Assembly: GCF_002845275.2 (NCBI RefSeq)
Contig: NZ_CP088149.1
Span: 721,501-785,500 of the forward strand
Length of the DNA: 64,000 bases
Reading direction: 5' to 3'
Source of the DNA: Pseudomonas sp. S06B 330
GTDB lineage: Bacteria; Pseudomonadota; Gammaproteobacteria; Pseudomonadales; Pseudomonadaceae
Part shown: positions 1 to 9,385 of the stretch, piece by piece
Numbering within the stretch: position 1 is the stretch's first letter
Layout of the letters: each line of letters opens with the position of its first letter
Position numbers and translations under genes: made by a program
The notes under the pieces: generated by a model
Told to the model about the DNA's origin: nothing
Seen by the model: only the letters and a program-made list of their open reading frames with translations
The model's database searches: none

Positions 1-1
1 A

Positions 2-1939
2 ATGCATAGCTTCAATCAAAGCCAAGCACTGCGAGGCCCAAACAAATTGCGACGACACATGCGTGAACAGGCATTGGAGAAGCCTTCTTTAATGCGCGAG
101 TGGGCAAAATTCAACAGAGCAATCGCGCAACTTGCACAATCCCAAAAAAAAAGCATGTCTACCCACAGACGGATAATGAGACGCCGCCACCGGGAACAAA
201 GCGACATCAATAAGTTGAACATCCAATATTTGCGGGACAACCGAGAGCTTATTGAAAGTGGTCGGCATTGGAATTGCCTTGCGCGCTTTGCTGATCTCGT
301 ACTTAACGCGCCCGATCAAATTGAGCATGAATTCGGTGATGAAGTGCTCGTTCGTAAAGCTCTCAGAAACTGCCTGGATTTCATTGCTCCCAATGTACCT
401 AATCTGCTCAGGCTTGCACAATTACAGTGTGCATCGCAGGGCGCGCACACTGAGCCTGTTCTTTTTGCAGCTTGCTTGGAAATCATGCGCAGCGACGGAA
501 ACCTAGAAAATGTCGATCTGCCGTTACTGAATGCGCTACGAACTAATCTCGACATGGGCTACGGTGCAGTGTCGGATGAAGAACGTGATGCGCTGAAAGA
601 TGAAGTCAACCGATTGATTTTCGCAGGTACGGGAAGTGCCGAAACCTTTCTCCGGCAATATGTCGAGCCCCAACTCGCACAAAAGGGCTGTCAACACCCC
701 GAAATTTGGTTGTTACGCGGTGATGAGGTCTTCAGCCAACTACGGGCAGCAATCTCAATAGAATGGCTTGACCGATTTTCTGATCTGGCGCTCGGGCCGC
801 TTGATACGCTCTTTGAAATTGCGGCCGAATTCGGTGATCGCGATGCTCTTCAAAAAATCATCGCAGAACGTTGCTCAGCTTTTATGTCCGCGTGGCCCAG
901 TCCGACCGGCGATGAAGACCTCGAAAATAGGCGCATTTTCTGGTTAGTGCGCACTTTCTATTTTTTAGAAGACGCGCCTGAAACATATTGGAACTGGCTA
1001 AAAACCGAAAAGAATAACATATTTTCGCTTAGTGAGCGCTCAGGAAGATTTAACTATGGCGAGCACTCCCATTGGCCCAAGCTCACATTAAGAAAAGTGG
1101 TGGCGGTTCTAGAGGCCTTCATTGACAAGTGGCCAAAGGTAGACCTCCCGAGCCATTGGGGTACGGGAAGCCCCGATGAAGAAAATGCGTACCGCTTTTT
1201 GAAAGAAATTGTTTGGTTAATCGATTTAGACGTCTCCGATGACGCCGTCCGTGTCATTGATCGTCTCCTTGCCGATCCGAAGTTCGCAGACATGTACAAC
1301 GATCTTAGGAGCATACGTGCTCGTAAAATCAGTCAGATTGCACGGAGGTCTTTCGAACCGCCAACGCCACAGGAAATCGTCGATCGACTGGATCGCGACA
1401 TGGTGGTGAATGTTGAGGGTTTGCGCCAAGTCGTCCTCCAAGAGCTTCAAGATTTTCAGAAAGCAATAAATGGTGGTGAATTTAACTCTGCGGATCGCTT
1501 TTACGACAATGATAAGCACTTGAACGAAGTACGAGCTACCGAGATCATTGCTGAACGTCTCAGTCTAATACTCAAGCCTCAAGGCATCACAATTACGACG
1601 GAGCACCAGCTAAAAAGTGCTAACCGCAGCGATTTCACTGCGACAAAATTGATTGGCGGTACAAGACGGCTGCTTGTGACTGAGGTAAAAGGTCAGTGGC
1701 ATAGAGAGTTATATACTGCCGCGGCGGCGCAACTATATGCGCGCTACTCCATCCACCCCGATGCTGAACACCAAGGCATTTATCTTGTGATCTGGTTTGG
1801 CCGAGATGTGAACGTCGCAGGAATTAAAAACCGAAATATCCACACCTCTCAGGAGCTGAAAAGCAGCATCGAGAAAACGATGCCACCAGAGCTAGCTGGG
1901 CTAATCGATGTGTTTGTTCTGGACGTTTCTAAACCCTAA
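2..1939 (+). CDS. C-terminal part of a large protein with a PD-(D/E)XK nuclease-like tail (5'-partial)
   Basis: The frame is open to the left edge, so the ATG at position 2 is probably internal and the true start lies outside the window. The visible 645 residues are mostly helical and lack a P-loop. The last ~110 residues look like a restriction-endonuclease fold: an Asp in NRSDF, then EVKGQWH on a predicted strand, then a helix with AAAAQLYARY, then GIYLVIWFGRD. This matches the D...ExK...Q pattern of the PD-(D/E)XK superfamily. From memory, similar tails end large bacterial NACHT/STAND-like ATPases linked to phage defence. If so, the ATPase would lie upstream of the window; that is inference. 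Codon use is unlike the core genes to the right. Confidence 0.7.
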   Translation: MHSFNQSQALRGPNKLRRHMREQALEKPSLMREWAKFNRAIAQLAQSQKKSMSTHRRIMRRRHREQSDINKLNIQYLRDNRELIESGRHWNCLARFADLVLNAPDQIEHEFGDEVLVRKALRNCLDFIAPNVPNLLRLAQLQCASQGAHTEPVLFAACLEIMRSDGNLENVDLPLLNALRTNLDMGYGAVSDEERDALKDEVNRLIFAGTGSAETFLRQYVEPQLAQKGCQHPEIWLLRGDEVFSQLRAAISIEWLDRFSDLALGPLDTLFEIAAEFGDRDALQKIIAERCSAFMSAWPSPTGDEDLENRRIFWLVRTFYFLEDAPETYWNWLKTEKNNIFSLSERSGRFNYGEHSHWPKLTLRKVVAVLEAFIDKWPKVDLPSHWGTGSPDEENAYRFLKEIVWLIDLDVSDDAVRVIDRLLADPKFADMYNDLRSIRARKISQIARRSFEPPTPQEIVDRLDRDMVVNVEGLRQVVLQELQDFQKAINGGEFNSADRFYDNDKHLNEVRATEIIAERLSLILKPQGITITTEHQLKSANRSDFTATKLIGGTRRLLVTEVKGQWHRELYTAAAAQLYARYSIHPDAEHQGIYLVIWFGRDVNVAGIKNRNIHTSQELKSSIEKTMPPELAGLIDVFVLDVSKP

Positions 1940-2512
1940 AGAAGGATCGTACCGAATGAGCGCAGCAGGCCTAGAAGAGGCCATATATTGCAGTCCGAAT
2001 CCTTCTAGTTTTGTACGCAGGCGGAATGACCGCTTCTGGCCGATTGCTTCCCTTCGCGAGAGACCGATTTGGGTCGTTCTCTGTCGGTCGTTACCCTGGC
2101 GTGTGCTGGTCAAATCGAATGCAAACGGTTGGTCAGCACGGATGCAATTGACAGTGGCAATGCAAATGAGTAGTCAAGTCCATGCAATTACACAGTGAAG
2201 GCTGTGTGAGAACGTAGTCGAGCCTTTAGGGCGTCCAGAAACAGACCGAAATCACGCCTATACACAAAATCTAGCTCTGGCCAACCAGCCAAAGAATCAC
2301 GGATTTCAAATAAAAATACCGTGTTCGATTCGTTCATGACGTTTCACTCCGGCAGGGTCGTTTGCGGCTTCCCGCCGGGAAACCTATCAGCGAAATGGGC
2401 CTCAGCGCGTTCCCGGACTCCTTTCTTTAAAAGTAAAAGGTGCTCGACTCCTTGCTTATGTGCTACGACAATCACGAGACACATAATTCACGGCGTTGAT
2501 TCGGTAGCCCAC
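1940..2512. other. Spacer without a convincing gene
   Basis: No supported gene lies in these ~570 bases. Short open frames exist on both strands, but they have poor composition and no ribosome-binding sites. The stretch 2024-2092 contains loosely mirrored copies of a motif around GACCG-N-TT(C/T)TGG-CCGAT, like intergenic debris common in proteobacterial islands. The open frame continuing upstream of the next gene from 2321 lacks protein-like sequence before residue 65. Confidence 0.4.
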
Positions 2513-2974
2513 ATGCGCAGAGCCTATCTAGATTGTGAGTTCACTTCGCTGGACGAATTTCGCGAGTTAATTAGCCTCGCGTTAGTCGTTCCTGATGGAC
2601 CAGAATTTTATGTCGAGATCGAAGATGGCTGGGTGCGCAACGATTGCTCGAATTTTGTTCAAGGGATAGTGCTTCCATTGCTTGCGCTTGAACGATACGG
2701 CAGACCGATGACAGTAGCCAGAGATGAGCTACAACTCTGGCTCCGACAGTTCGATGAATTAGAAATAATAAGTGACGCGCCGCATTGGGATTGGCCATTG
2801 CTAATTCGCCTCGCTGGCCCTTCCGGGCTTCCAAAAGGAGTATCTGCAGGGACAATTTCGTATGCTGACAAGGCATTAATGGAAGGTATTGTGTTTCCGC
2901 ACCATGCTCTCGAGGACGCCAGGTTGATCGCTTCCTTTGTGGAGCCCCTTCGGAACCGACACGATATTATTTAG
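2513..2974 (+). CDS. DEDDh-type 3'-5' exonuclease-like protein (Rv2179c-like)
   Basis: A 153-residue product. It opens with YLDCEFTSL (Asp7 and Glu9, the first acidic pair of the DnaQ fold), followed by LISLALV and FYVEIEDGW. It has an HWDWPLLIRL segment in the place of the second conserved Asp and ends with HHALEDARLI, which carries the His and Asp of a DEDDh active site. This layout fits the small exoribonuclease-like family typified by mycobacterial Rv2179c. The frame is open from 2321, but sequence before this ATG does not look like protein. No strong Shine-Dalgarno is seen. It lies alone in the accessory segment. The substrate (RNA or DNA) cannot be told from sequence. Confidence 0.65.
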   Translation: MRRAYLDCEFTSLDEFRELISLALVVPDGPEFYVEIEDGWVRNDCSNFVQGIVLPLLALERYGRPMTVARDELQLWLRQFDELEIISDAPHWDWPLLIRLAGPSGLPKGVSAGTISYADKALMEGIVFPHHALEDARLIASFVEPLRNRHDII

Positions 2975-3201
2975 AAGTCGGGGGACACCAAAATTCAGGT
3001 AGACACCACCGCTTCAAGCGACAGAGTCAGGAAGGTGCCGACGTAGCATGCAAGTGAGATCGGGCAACTCTGCCGCATCAGTGGGTGTTGGCATGTGGGA
3101 CGCAAGGTGGCTTGAAGGGACGCTTACTCTGTTACCAGTGATACTTCCCAATAGATCCTTTGAAATTATTTGCATTGTCGCGCCGGTCGTCCACAGCATC
3201 C

Positions 3202-3483
3202 TTAAAGCCCAATCTCTTTCAGTTCACTGCGAATGCGCTCAAGAACTTCATCCGACGTCTTACCGCCCTGTGCTGTGAGGTAACCAGCGATGATGATGCT
3301 GGCAGGGTGTACACCAAGGACATTGGACATCTGCTCGATCTTGTCGAGTGAAGCGCTCCACCTGCCTCGCTCGATATTGCTGATGTAGGTCTGGCTCGGT
3401 CCCATACCCTCTTGAGAGAAATTCCGATTCAGTCGGTAAGATTTCAGTACCTCTCCAAGCGCCCGCTTGAGTTCCGTTTGCAT
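3202..3483 (-). CDS. XRE/Cro-type helix-turn-helix regulator
   Basis: A 93-residue protein with a Cro/C1-type HTH at about residues 10-65. The recognition region has FSQEG...SQTYISNIERG, followed by SLDKIEQMSNVLGV, the usual helix 4-5 signature. The ATG at 3483 is preferred over an in-frame TTG 15 bases upstream; neither has a clear Shine-Dalgarno. It is divergent from the 148-residue gene starting at 3568. The 84-base gap holds a near-perfect palindrome (3534-3551) that could be its operator. It has no ligand-binding or protease domain, as in phage-type repressors, restriction C-proteins or antitoxins. Confidence 0.75.
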   Translation of the reverse strand: MQTELKRALGEVLKSYRLNRNFSQEGMGPSQTYISNIERGRWSASLDKIEQMSNVLGVHPASIIIAGYLTAQGGKTSDEVLERIRSELKEIGL

Positions 3484-3533
3484 TTCAACAACTCGCAAAG
3501 GGAACGATGAAGCCGTGTCGGAGCGCTTAGTTC

Positions 3534-3551
3534 TATGCTATATATAGTATA
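3534..3551. promoter_or_regulatory. Near-perfect palindrome between divergent genes, candidate operator
   Basis: The 18 bases read TATGCTATATATAGTATA and are self-complementary apart from one symmetric pair. The element sits 17 bases before the downstream ATG at 3568 and 51 bases before the divergent regulator's ATG. It also contains TATAGT-like -10 sequence. Binding by the neighbouring XRE protein is inferred. Confidence 0.4.
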
Positions 3552-3567
3552 TTTTAAGGGCGCGGAC

Positions 3568-4014
3568 ATGTTTCTGACCTACCAGCAAGCGAAAGTCGAT
3601 CGGTTTGGGCTTTTTGGAGATGACCCCACGACGTGGAGCTACGTCGAGCACAACATTCATCGCCCTTGGTTCTATGTGGCTACTGCGGATCAAGACGAAG
3701 AATTTCCCTTGCATTCCATGTTGATGGTCAGTAGCGATCAGTTGCTGCGATCACTCGTGGACAGTCAGAGGGACGGTTTGCTGCTGGAAAGCGTACTGCT
3801 CGTTAGCCCAGATCACGTTAACAAGTCTGGGCGATGGATGATGGAGCCTCTAGAGGCGATTACACGTTTTGAGTCTTCTGTGGGGGTTGCCTACGCTTAC
3901 CAGGTTCTCGGTAATCGGACCTATTTCTACGGTGATGAAGAGGTCACTGTTCAGGAGGGCGCTCGATGCGAAACGTGGTTCAGCATATCCATGCTTTCCG
4001 GAGCCTCCCGGTAA
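3568..4014 (+). CDS. Hypothetical protein, 148 residues
   Basis: Not recognised. The ATG at 3568 has AAGGG seven bases upstream, which favours it over an in-frame ATG at 3535 lying inside the palindrome. The product is soluble, acidic and without signal peptide or membrane segment. Notable segments are DPTTWSYVEHNIHRPWFYV, a D-rich ADQDEEF, and LLLESVLLVSPDHV. It is divergent from an XRE regulator and may be controlled by it. A toxin partner of that regulator is one possibility, but nothing in the sequence proves it. Confidence 0.55.
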   Translation: MFLTYQQAKVDRFGLFGDDPTTWSYVEHNIHRPWFYVATADQDEEFPLHSMLMVSSDQLLRSLVDSQRDGLLLESVLLVSPDHVNKSGRWMMEPLEAITRFESSVGVAYAYQVLGNRTYFYGDEEVTVQEGARCETWFSISMLSGASR

Positions 4015-4061
4015 TACTAGGGATTTCGCGCATTGGTCCCTAAATTCGATGCTACCTCAGG

Positions 4062-4310
4062 GTGATCGTCACAGTTGTTCTGCTCAACGAGAACGGCGAT
4101 GCCATCGGAAAGGGAGCTGAAATAACAGCCAAGCAGGGTAATTTCCCGAGTCTCCGGCCAGCGGGCGACTTTTTGCCGCTCTTTCGCCACAGCCTGCGGC
4201 TAAATCATACGGACGGTTGGGGGTGCGTTGCTGACATTGTTAGGGGCAATAGAGAAGTCGATATTGTGTTGGCTGAGTACGTGGTAGTAGCATGTCACAA
4301 TACCTGCTGA
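4062..4310 (+). CDS. Possible short or decayed gene
   Basis: An open frame with a GTG start encodes 82 residues. The first ~35 residues (VTVVLLNENGDAIGKGAEI, then TAKQGNFPSLRPAGDF) look protein-like, with strand-turn-strand character. The rest is less convincing. An in-frame stop at 4041 bounds it upstream, and CTCAGG precedes the GTG too closely for a good ribosome site. It may be a small real gene or the remnant of a longer one. Confidence 0.25.
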   Translation: MIVTVVLLNENGDAIGKGAEITAKQGNFPSLRPAGDFLPLFRHSLRLNHTDGWGCVADIVRGNREVDIVLAEYVVVACHNTC

Positions 4311-4715
4311 ATTCATCAGGAAGGTAGCTGCCCTTTAGCAGCAGCGACGCGAAATCATGATTGAGGTCGCGTCTGCAAACGTAAAGAATTTAGGTTCGTT
4401 GGGGCCTAAATTTGACAGAGATTTTTACGATTTCTGAGAAAGGCCTTAGATATCATGGCTTTATCGCAAGCGTTAGGTTTCTAGGTGCTCATTACCTTTT
4501 TGATTTGACACGCCCGTGTCTGATCGTAAAGGCCTGTAGCTTGCGCTACAGGCCTTTTTTATTGACCTGTCGCAACCGATTGCGTCGCTTTCACCACCCG
4601 TTGCCTGATTCTTGACTACAGTATCAACTGGTGACTGCTACAAACGTCACCACCGTGATCGTTCAAGAGACGCCGGCAACGTCCCGCGCGTCCACCACCT
4701 GATCAGGAGTGCACG
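4311..4715. other. Spacer at the boundary of the accessory segment and the core
   Basis: No gene is supported here. The region contains the terminator at 4528-4560 and the fdnG leader. TTGACT at 4612-4617 could be a -35 element, but no good -10 follows. A loose direct similarity exists between CATTGGTCCCTAAATTCGA (4031-4049) and CGTTGGGGCCTAAATTTGA (4397-4415). A strong ribosome site (AGGAG) precedes the fdnG ATG. Confidence 0.4.
4528..4560 (+). terminator. Strong intrinsic terminator
   Basis: A perfect 13-base-pair stem (AAAGGCCTGTAGC, loop TTGC, GCTACAGGCCTTT) runs into a T tract. It could stop transcription from an unseen upstream gene or small RNA, and it isolates the formate dehydrogenase operon from the accessory segment. 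Confidence 0.85.
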
Positions 4716-7700
4716 ATGGATCTCAACCGTCGGCAGTTCTTCAAGGTCGCCGCTATTGGCCTTGGAGGCTCGAGCCTGGCTGCGTTGGGCATGGCCCCGA
4801 CACCGGCCTTCGCCGAGCAGGTGCGTCACTTCAAGCTGGCGCATACCAAAGAAGCCCGTAACACCTGTCCATATTGCTCCGTCGGCTGCGGCTTGATCAT
4901 GTACAGCCAGGGGGATGCGGCCAAGAACGTTGCGCAAAACATCATTCATATTGAAGGCGATGCCGACCACCCGGTGAACCGCGGCACCCTGTGCCCGAAA
5001 GGCGCCGGTCTGCTCGACTTTATCCACAGCCCTAACCGCCTGCAGTACCCTCAGGTACGCAAGCCGGGCAGCAAGGAATGGACCCGGGTGTCCTGGGATG
5101 ACGCGCTCGATCGCATTGCCGATTTGATGAAGGCCGATCGCGACGCCAACTTCATCGAGAAGAACGCCCAGGGACAGACGGTCAATCGCTGGCTGAGCGT
5201 AGGCTTTCTGGCCGCTTCAGCTTCGTCCAACGAAGCCGGCTACATGACCCACAAGGTTATTCGCAGTCTAGGCATGCTGGGGTTTGATAACCAGGCGCGT
5301 GTCTGACACGGCCCGACGGTGGCAAGTCTTGCCCCGACGTACGGCCGTGGTGCCATGACCAACCACTGGACCGATATCGCTAACGCGAATCTGATCCTGG
5401 TGATGGGTGGCAACGCTGCAGAGGCCCATCCGTGTGGCTTCAAATGGGTAACCGAGGCCAAAGCCCATAACAAGGCTCGGCTGATCGTGGTCGACCCGCG
5501 TTTTACCCGAACTGCATCGGTGGCCGATTATTACGCGCCAATTCGTACCGGTACGGATATCGCCTTCATGGGCGGCCTGATCAATTACCTGATCAGCACC
5601 GACCAGATTCAGCACGAGTACGTGCGCAATTACACCGACGTGTCGTTCATCGTCAAACAGGGCTACAGCTTCGAGGACGGCTTGTTCAGCGGCTACGACG
5701 CAGCCAAGCGCAATTACACCGATAAGTCCGGCTGGAGCTATGAAATCGGTGAAGACGGTTTTGCCAAGGTCGACCCGACCCTGCAAGACCCGCGTTGTGT
5801 GTTCCAACTGATGAAGCAGCACTACAGCCGCTACACGCCGGAGTTGGCCAGTCAGATCTGTGGCATGCCGGTGGACAGCATGCGCAAGGTCTGGGAAGAG
5901 ATCGCCACGTGCTCGAAACCGGGCAAGACCATGACGATTCTCTATGCCTTGGGCTGGACCCAGCACTCGATCGGCTCACAGATCATCCGCAGTGCGGCGA
6001 TGGTCCAGTTGTTGCTGGGCAACGTTGGTATGCCGGGTGGCGGGGTCAACGCGTTGCGCGGCCACTCCAATATTCAGGGGCTGACGGACTTGGGGCTGCT
6101 GTCCAACTTGCTGCCGGGCTACCTGACCCTGCCGGCGGATGGTGAACAGGACTACAACGCCTACATTGCCAAGCGCGCTTCCAAGCCGCTGCGGCCGGGG
6201 CAGATGTCCTACTGGCAGAACTACGGCAAGTTCCATGTCAGCCTGATGAAGGCTTGGTATGGCGCTAATGCCACGGCTGAGAATAACTGGGCCTTCGACT
6301 ACCTGCCGAAGCTGGATATCCCCGGTTACGACGTGTTGAAGATGTTCGACATGATGGCCAAGGAACAGGTCAACGGTTACTTCTGCCAGGGCTTCAACCC
6401 GATTGCCGCCTTGCCGGACAAGAACCGTGTCACCGCTGCGTTGAGCAAACTCAAGTGGCTGGTGGTGATGGACCCGCTGGCCACCGAAACGTCGGAGTTC
6501 TGGCGTAATGCCGGGCCGTACAACGATGTCGATTCGGCGAACGTGCAAACCGAAGTCATTCGTCTGCCTACCACCTGCTTTGCCGAAGAAGACGGCTCGT
6601 TGGTCAACAGTAGCCGTTGGTTGCAATGGCACTGGAAGGGCGCTGAAGGCCCCGGCCAGGCGCGCACCGACGTGTGGATCATGAGTGCGCTGTTCTTGCG
6701 CCTGCGTGAGCGTTATCAACGCGAGGGTGGCGCTTGGGCCGAGTCAATTCTCAAGCTCAACTGGCCGTATAAGGTGGCCCACGAGCCGACCCCGGAAGAA
6801 ATTGCCAAGGAGTTCAACGGTTACGCAGTCGCAGACGTCACTGATGCCAGCGGGGCGACGATCAAGGCCGGGCAGCAGTTGGCCGGCTTCGCACAACTCA
6901 AGGACGATGGCAGTACCGCCTCTGGTTGCTGGATCTTCTGTGGTAGCTGGACCGAGCAGGGCAACCAGATGGCCCGGCGCGACAACGCTGACCCATTCGG
7001 CATGAAGCAGAACCTGGGCTGGGCTTGGGCGTGGCCTGCCAACCGGCGGATTCTCTACAACCGGGCATCGGCGGATGTGCAGGGCAAACCCTGGTCGCCG
7101 GAAAAGCGTCTGGTGTGGTGGAACGGCAAAACCTGGGGCGGTACCGACGTGCCAGACTTCAAGGTCGATGTGCCGCCGGAAGCCGGGATGAATCCGTTCA
7201 TCATGAACCCCGAGGGTGTAGCGCGCTTCTTTGCCCTCGACAAAATGGCCGAAGGGCCGTTCCCGGAGCATTACGAACCGTTCGAGACACCCATCGGGGT
7301 CAACCCGTTGCACCCGAACAACAAGAAGGCGATCAGCAACCCGGCGGGGCGGGTGTTCGATTCGGTCTGGGACACGTTGGGGCAAGCCAAGGACTTCCCG
7401 TACGCTGCCACCACGTACCGGCTCACCGAACACTTCCACTTCTGGACCAAACACTGTCCGATCAACGCCGTGACCCAGCCGGAGCAGTTCGTCGAAATCG
7501 GCGAGGTGCTGGCGAAAGAGAAAGGCATTGCTGCTGGCGACCGGGTGCGCGTCACTTGCAAGCGCGGGCATATCGAAGCCGTGGCAGTGGTGACCAAGCG
7601 GATTCGTCCGCTGCAGGTCAACAACCAGACCGTGCACCAGATTGGCATTCCGCTGCACTGGGGCTTTACCGGAGTGACCCGGCACGGCTACCTGACCAAC

Positions 7701-7781
7701 ACCCTGGTGCCGTTCCTCGGTGACGGCAATACCCAAACGCCGGAATCGAAGTCGTTCCTGGTCAACGTGGAGAAAATCTGA
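4716..7781 (+). CDS. fdnG: Formate dehydrogenase-N/O major subunit (selenoprotein, TGA at 5304-5306 read as Sec196)
   Basis: Catalytic Mo-bis-MGD subunit that oxidises formate in the periplasm, 1021 residues. A Tat signal (NRRQFFK, residues 4-10) precedes an AFA cleavage site. One [4Fe-4S] cluster is bound by Cys51, Cys54, Cys58 and Cys93 (CPYC...C...TLCPKG). The in-frame TGA at codon 196 lies in NQARV-U-HGPTV, exactly where E. coli FdnG/FdoG carry selenocysteine, and the frame continues to 7781. A SECIS hairpin follows at once. AGGAG precedes the ATG. Automated callers often split this gene at the TGA; it is not a frameshift. It overlaps fdxH by one base. FdhE, SelA, SelB and tRNA-Sec are encoded just downstream. 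Confidence 0.97.
5307..5349 (+). promoter_or_regulatory. Bacterial SECIS element in fdnG
   Basis: Immediately after the UGA, CACGGCC (5307-5313) pairs with GGCCGTG (5343-5349). An apical hairpin GGCAA-GTC-TTGCC (5321-5333) exposes a GU-containing loop. This matches the known E. coli fdnG SECIS, which has the same GCAAGUCUUGC tip. SelB, encoded in the same cluster, binds such hairpins to deliver Sec-tRNA. Confidence 0.9.
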
Positions 7782-8731
7782 TGGCTAGCCAAGACATCAT
7801 TGCCCGTTCGGCCACCACCACTGCGCCGCCGTCGATCCGCCATCAGGAGGAGGTGGCCAAGCTGATCGACACTACCAAATGCATCGGCTGCAAGGCGTGT
7901 CAGGTGGCTTGTTCAGAGTGGAACGAGCTGCGTGACGAGGTGGGTCACAGCTATGGCACCTACGACAACCCACAAGACCTGAGCGCAGAAACCTGGACCT
8001 TGATGCGCTTTACCGAACATGAAAACACCGACGGTAACCTGGAGTGGCTGATCCGCAAGGATGGCTGCATGCACTGCGCCGAGCCTGGCTGCCTGAAGGC
8101 CTGCCCGAGCCCAGGTGCGATCATCAAGCATGCCAATGGCATCGTCGACTTCAATCAGGACCACTGCATCGGTTGTGGCTATTGCATCACCGGTTGCCCG
8201 TTCAACATTCCGCGGATTTCGCAGAAAGACCACAAGGCCTACAAGTGCACCTTGTGTTCCGACCGTGTCGCGGTAGGGCTGGAGCCGGCCTGTGTGAAGA
8301 CCTGCCCAACGGGGGCCATCGTTTTCGGCAGCAAGGAGGACATGAAGGAGCACGCCGCCGAACGCATCGTCGACCTCAAGTCGCGCGGTTTCGACAACGC
8401 CGGTTTGTATGACCCCGATGGCGTCGGCGGGACCCATGTGATGTACGTATTGCACCACGCTGATCAACCCAAGCTGTACGCCGGCCTGCCGGACCAACCG
8501 GTGATCAGCCCGCTGGTAGGGCTGTGGAAAGGCGTGAGCAAACCGCTGGCGCTGCTGGCCATGGGCGCGGCGGTATTGGCCGGGTTCTTCCACTATGTGC
8601 GCATCGGCCCGAACCGGGTCGAGGAGGACGAGCACCCACGCGCGCCGGATACCAGTGTGCATGTGGTGGATCCGACCGTGCATGTGTTTGACCCGAACAA
8701 GCCAGGTGCGCAAGGGGAGGAACGGCCATGA
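7781..8731 (+). CDS. fdxH: Formate dehydrogenase iron-sulfur (beta) subunit
   Basis: A 316-residue electron-transfer subunit carrying electrons from FdnG to the membrane cytochrome. Four ferredoxin-type cysteine groups are visible in order: [37 protein letters not shown] and CTLCSDR...CVKTCP. These bind four [4Fe-4S] clusters. A single C-terminal membrane helix ([19 protein letters not shown]) anchors it, as in E. coli FdnH/FdoH. The start overlaps the fdnG stop (TGATG) and the end overlaps fdnI (ATGA), so the three subunits are translationally coupled. Confidence 0.96.
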   Translation: MASQDIIARSATTTAPPSIRHQEEVAKLIDTTKCIGCKACQVACSEWNELRDEVGHSYGTYDNPQDLSAETWTLMRFTEHENTDGNLEWLIRKDGCMHCAEPGCLKACPSPGAIIKHANGIVDFNQDHCIGCGYCITGCPFNIPRISQKDHKAYKCTLCSDRVAVGLEPACVKTCPTGAIVFGSKEDMKEHAAERIVDLKSRGFDNAGLYDPDGVGGTHVMYVLHHADQPKLYAGLPDQPVISPLVGLWKGVSKPLALLAMGAAVLAGFFHYVRIGPNRVEEDEHPRAPDTSVHVVDPTVHVFDPNKPGAQGEERP

Positions 8732-9381
8732 ACGACAAACCCATCCTGCGCTACAACGCCAATGAGCGGACTAACCACTGGATAGTGGCGATCCTGTTCA
8801 TTGTCGCCGCGTTGTCAGGGCTGGCGCTGTTTCATCCGGCGCTGTTCTGGCTCAGCCACCTGTTCGGTGGCGGGCCTTGGACGCGGATCCTGCATCCGTT
8901 TCTGGGGCTGGCGATGTTCGTGTTTTTCCTCGGCCTGGTGTTTCGCTTTTGGCGCGCCAACTTCATCAGTGGTAATGATCGCTTGTGGCTACGTCGCATC
9001 GACCGGGTCATGCGCAACGAAGAGGAGGGCGTTCCCCCCATCGGCAAGTACAACCCCGGTCAGAAGCTGCTGTTCTGGACGCTGCTGCTGTGCATGCTGG
9101 TACTGTTGATCAGTGGTGTAGTGATCTGGAGGGCCTGGTTCAGCCAGTACTTCGATATCGGCTCGATTCGCCTGGCAACGTTGCTGCACGCCTTGGCGGC
9201 CTTTGTGCTGGTGTTGAGCATCATTGTGCACATCTACGCCGGGATCTGGATCAAGGGCTCGGTCAGCGCGATGTTGCATGGTTGGGTCAGTCGCGCCTGG
9301 GCGAAAAAGCATCATGAACTGTGGTATCGGGAAGTAACCCGCGAGGATCCGCCGGACTCGCAGATAGGCAAAAAAGGATGA
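8728..9381 (+). CDS. fdnI: Formate dehydrogenase cytochrome b556 (gamma) subunit
   Basis: A 217-residue inner-membrane protein with four predicted helices that binds haem b and reduces quinone. Recognisable segments are [23 protein letters not shown] with a haem-ligand-type His near the N-terminus, [19 protein letters not shown], and the late helix around [25 protein letters not shown] with the paired His residues. Family members (FdnI/FdoI) are of similar length. It overlaps fdxH by four bases and lies four bases before fdhE. Confidence 0.95.
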   Translation: MNDKPILRYNANERTNHWIVAILFIVAALSGLALFHPALFWLSHLFGGGPWTRILHPFLGLAMFVFFLGLVFRFWRANFISGNDRLWLRRIDRVMRNEEEGVPPIGKYNPGQKLLFWTLLLCMLVLLISGVVIWRAWFSQYFDIGSIRLATLLHALAAFVLVLSIIVHIYAGIWIKGSVSAMLHGWVSRAWAKKHHELWYREVTREDPPDSQIGKKG

Positions 9382-9385
9382 CCAC

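Noticed and set aside
3014..3278. Small frames in the gap before the XRE regulator
   Set aside because: Frames on both strands overlap each other, have no ribosome sites and no protein-like segments.
5304..5306. Premature stop or frameshift in fdnG
   Set aside because: The TGA is at the known selenocysteine position, followed by a SECIS hairpin and nearby selA, selB and selC.
6744..7736. A 330-codon minus-strand frame inside fdnG
   Set aside because: Antisense shadow of a clearly conserved selenoprotein gene; no ribosome site and low-complexity composition.
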